From: DATEAV01 sp964575425
GTDB taxonomy: Bacteria; Chloroflexota; Anaerolineae; Anaerolineales; E44-bin32
Direction of reading: 5' to 3'
DNA: 24,445 bases
NCBI GenBank assembly: GCA_964575425.1
Contig: CAZNRD010000039.1
Span: 1-24,445 of the forward strand
Shown here: positions 22,136 through 24,445 of the stretch, one piece after another
Numbering within the stretch: the stretch's first letter is position 1
Layout of the letters: the number at the start of each line of letters is the position of its first letter
Position numbers and translations under genes: made by a program
Notes under the pieces: model-generated
Databases searched by the model: none
The model's input: only the letters and a program-made list of their open reading frames with translations
What the model was told of the DNA's origin: nothing

Positions 22136-22780
22136 TCACTCCTGGCCGTATTGCTCAACGTACCTCTTGTGCAGTCTGGCGACTTCCTCCGGCGGTATCG
22201 GGAGAGGATCACCAAGCTGATAGGCGTAGAACATGGTCCTGGCCGCATCTTCGACCATGACCGCCGCCTTCGTGGCGGCTTTCGCCGTTTCGCCAACCGT
22301 GAAGACGCCATGGTTCTTCATGAGGATCGCCTTGCTCTTTCCAATTGCACGAACGACTTCACGTCCAATGTCTTCGCCGCCTATTCGGGCGAATTCCCCA
22401 ACCGGGATTGACGCGCCGAACTCGTCGCAGATGGCGGTCAGAAACGGAGGGATGGATTTCCCCACGACAGCGAAGGCTGTTGCAAAAGTGGAGTGGGTAT
22501 GAACAATACCGCCCAAGTCGCTCCTGTGCCCGTAGATGTACAGGTGGGTATCGGTATCAGAAGACGGCTTCAAGTTCCCATCCACTACCCTTCCGTCGAG
22601 ATCCACCACCACCATTGTCTCCGCCGTGAGTTCGTCATACCGAACGCCGCTCGGTTTGATGACCACCAGGCCGGTCTCACGATCGCGGGCGCTGACGTTT
22701 CCAGAGGTCCAGACGACCAGGTTGTTTCTAAGGAGCTCCAGGTGGAGGTCGCAGACCTCCTGCCGTAGGTTTTCAAGCAT
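22136..22780 (-). CDS. araD: L-ribulose-5-phosphate 4-epimerase / class II aldolase family
   Basis: This 214-residue class II aldolase/adducin-fold enzyme most likely interconverts L-ribulose 5-phosphate and D-xylulose 5-phosphate. Visible motifs are TSGNVSARD near residues 25-33, VIKPSGVRYDEL, SSDTDTHLYIY, HTHSTFATAFA with two metal-binding His, and ILMKNHGVFTVG with the third His. The end KRYVEQYGQ matches the AraD C-terminus. ATG 22780 has GGAGGG eight bases upstream. It follows the ribulokinase gene by 55 bases, which supports AraD over L-fuculose-phosphate aldolase. No araA is seen in the window; it may lie upstream of araB outside it. Confidence 0.85.
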   Translation of the reverse strand: MLENLRQEVCDLHLELLRNNLVVWTSGNVSARDRETGLVVIKPSGVRYDELTAETMVVVDLDGRVVDGNLKPSSDTDTHLYIYGHRSDLGGIVHTHSTFATAFAVVGKSIPPFLTAICDEFGASIPVGEFARIGGEDIGREVVRAIGKSKAILMKNHGVFTVGETAKAATKAAVMVEDAARTMFYAYQLGDPLPIPPEEVARLHKRYVEQYGQE

Positions 22781-22835
22781 GGCACACACCCTCCAGTCTG
22801 GGATAGGCCGGCGTTGACCCCAATGCGCAGCAGAC

Positions 22836-24445
22836 TCAACTGCGCACTCTGTCACGGAGGCGCTTTAGCCTCTTCATGACATCGTTTTCTCCACGACCGA
22901 AATAGTCATACAGGCGAAGATAGTCAGCATACAACTGATCGTAGATCACTTGATTCTCAGGCAGGGGCACGTAGGTCTCTTCTTTCAGCCGGGCCATGTG
23001 CCGTGCGGCCTCAAGGATCGTGTCATACCCGCCGACGCGGCTGCCTGCAGCGACCGCGCCGAACATCGCTGAACCAAGCGCAGGGGCCTGCTTTGAGGCA
23101 GAGATTTCGATCTCCCGTCCGGTGACATCGGCGAAGATCTGCATAAGCATTTTGTTTTTCTCGGGAAGGCCACCACAAGCAACCAACTTGTCCACCGCGA
23201 CGCGGTTCTTGACAAAGGCCTCGATGATGACGCGTGTCCCAAGGGCTGTCGCTTCGATCAAGGCCCGGTAGATGTCCTCGGGCTTGGTCGCCAGCGTCGC
23301 GCCCAGGAGCAAACCCGACAGATCGACATCCACCAACACTGACCGGTTGCCATTCCACCAGTCCAAAGCCAGCAGGCCATGCTCGCCAGGTCTTTGGGCA
23401 GCCGCTTTCTCCTCCAACAGTTTGTGGATGTCAAGATTGCGCCATTTGGCCTCCTCGTAATAGGCCTCGGGGACTCCGTTGTTCACAAACCATGCGAAGA
23501 TGTCGCCCACCCCGGACTGCCCGGCTTCGAACCCGAACAGCCCCATGATGATTCCGTCTTCGACGACACCACACATGCCCTCAACGGTCTCCTCCTGCTT
23601 TCCCAGGACCATGTGACAGATGCTGGTACCCATGATCATCACCATACGGCCTGGCTCCGTTACTCTGGCCGCTGGTACAGACACATGAGCATCCACGTTA
23701 GCGATTGCCACTGCCGTGCCTGGCTTAAGCCCGGTCCACGCCGCAGCCCTGCGCGTGAGCCCCCCGGCTCTTTCGCCAATGGAATGAATCGTGCGTGACA
23801 TCTTCGCGTCGATCACGTGCTCCAACCGCGCATCCAGAGCTGCGAAATACTCGTTGGGTGGGAAGCCCTCCCTCTTTGACCACATTGCCTTGTAACCCGC
23901 GGTACAGGAATTGCGTTTCTCTTCGCCCGTCAGCTGCCAGACCACCCAATCGGCGGCCTCAATCAGGCGATCAGCCGCTTGGTAGATCTCCGGCGCTTCG
24001 TTCAAGATCTGGAGCGTCTTGGCGAAGAACCACTCAGACGAGATCTTTCCTCCATAGCGGTTGAGCCATCTCTGGCCCATCTCACGCGCGATGGCATTAA
24101 TCCTGTCCGCCTCGGGTTGCGCAGCATGGTGTTTCCACAGCTTGACCCACGCGTGTGGAATCCGCCTGTATTCGGGCAGACTGCATAACGGTGTGCCGTC
24201 TGCCCTCACCGGCATCATCGTGCAAGCCGTGAAGTCGATGCCGATGCCAATCACGTCATCGGGGTCTACGTTAGACTGTTTCAGGACATCGGGGACGGTA
24301 TGCTCGAATGTGCGGATGTAATCCGCAGGATCCTGAAGAGCCCATTCGGGTTCGAGGCGCACTGGCGCACCCTCAACTGGCAAGAGTTCGTCAATCACGC
24401 CGTTCTCGTACGTGTAGACCGAGGTGGCAATCTCCTCCCCTGAAG
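22836..24445 (-). CDS. araB: L-ribulokinase (FGGY family), 5' end beyond the window
   Basis: This FGGY carbohydrate kinase phosphorylates L-ribulose with ATP. The frame stays open to the right edge, where it reads GEEIATSVYTYENGVIDELLP, a typical AraB segment near residue 20-40. The true start is therefore outside the window and the GTG at 24398 is internal. About 536 residues are present. Marks include GIGIDFTACTMMPV, KLWKHHAAQPEADRIN, GGKISSEWFFAKTLQI, MIMGTSICHMVLG (ATP phosphate loop), GFEAGQSGVGDIFAWF, and LVACGGLPEKNKMLMQIFADVTG near the C-terminus. Ribulokinases are longer than most FGGY members, as here. It is followed by araD in the same transcript. Confidence 0.93.
   Translation of the reverse strand, partial: SGEEIATSVYTYENGVIDELLPVEGAPVRLEPEWALQDPADYIRTFEHTVPDVLKQSNVDPDDVIGIGIDFTACTMMPVRADGTPLCSLPEYRRIPHAWVKLWKHHAAQPEADRINAIAREMGQRWLNRYGGKISSEWFFAKTLQILNEAPEIYQAADRLIEAADWVVWQLTGEEKRNSCTAGYKAMWSKREGFPPNEYFAALDARLEHVIDAKMSRTIHSIGERAGGLTRRAAAWTGLKPGTAVAIANVDAHVSVPAARVTEPGRMVMIMGTSICHMVLGKQEETVEGMCGVVEDGIIMGLFGFEAGQSGVGDIFAWFVNNGVPEAYYEEAKWRNLDIHKLLEEKAAAQRPGEHGLLALDWWNGNRSVLVDVDLSGLLLGATLATKPEDIYRALIEATALGTRVIIEAFVKNRVAVDKLVACGGLPEKNKMLMQIFADVTGREIEISASKQAPALGSAMFGAVAAGSRVGGYDTILEAARHMARLKEETYVPLPENQVIYDQLYADYLRLYDYFGRGENDVMKRLKRLRDRVRS

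Noticed and set aside
1..24445. CRISPR arrays, integrases, phage or toxin-antitoxin genes
   Set aside because: Looked for regularly spaced repeats and recognisable proteins on both strands; none found. The region reads as ordinary chromosome with one pseudogene and a few intergenic repeats.

Overview
The window is a GC-rich bacterial chromosomal segment. Its gene content suggests a Chloroflexota (Anaerolineae-like) organism. The hints are secreted proteins with Thr/Pro-rich linkers, a membrane-anchored sortase, a small one-helix membrane protein of a type I associate with that phylum, and the prfA-prmC and greA-lysS housekeeping pairs. This assignment is an inference from gene style, not from a marker gene. 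No rRNA, tRNA, CRISPR array, insertion sequence or phage gene was found.

Layout. (1) 1-6000, catabolic block: a Ldh2-type malate/lactate dehydrogenase (+), a decayed alpha/beta-hydrolase pseudogene (-), then a tight leftward operon of nitroreductase, a small Cys-containing protein, CoA-transferase subunits A and B, a 2[4Fe-4S] ferredoxin and an IclR-type regulator. Both transcription units start with good sigma70-like promoters, and palindromes lie at or near both. (2) 6000-8400: a non-coding gap with a candidate small RNA, then prfA-prmC (-). (3) 8476-10809: a secreted VIT/von Willebrand A protein (+) that meets the next operon at a shared terminator. (4) 10864-17103, leftward: greA, lysS, a sortase, a one-helix membrane protein, a membrane-bound class III nucleotide cyclase with substituted catalytic residues, and a secreted Thr/Pro-linker protein. 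The greA leader contains an intrinsic terminator. (5) 17104-20674: argG-argH (-), with related GC-rich intergenic repeats on both sides. (6) 20759-24445: a creatininase-family amidohydrolase, a gap, and araD plus a 5'-truncated araB for L-ribulose use.

The most notable finding is in front of argG. A sigma70-like promoter is followed by a 31-codon reading frame with seven arginine codons, mutually exclusive RNA pairings, and a strong hairpin plus T8 tract just before the argG ribosome binding site. Together these read as a classical ribosome-stalling attenuator that senses arginine. I know of no description of one for argGH in this lineage, but I could not search for it.
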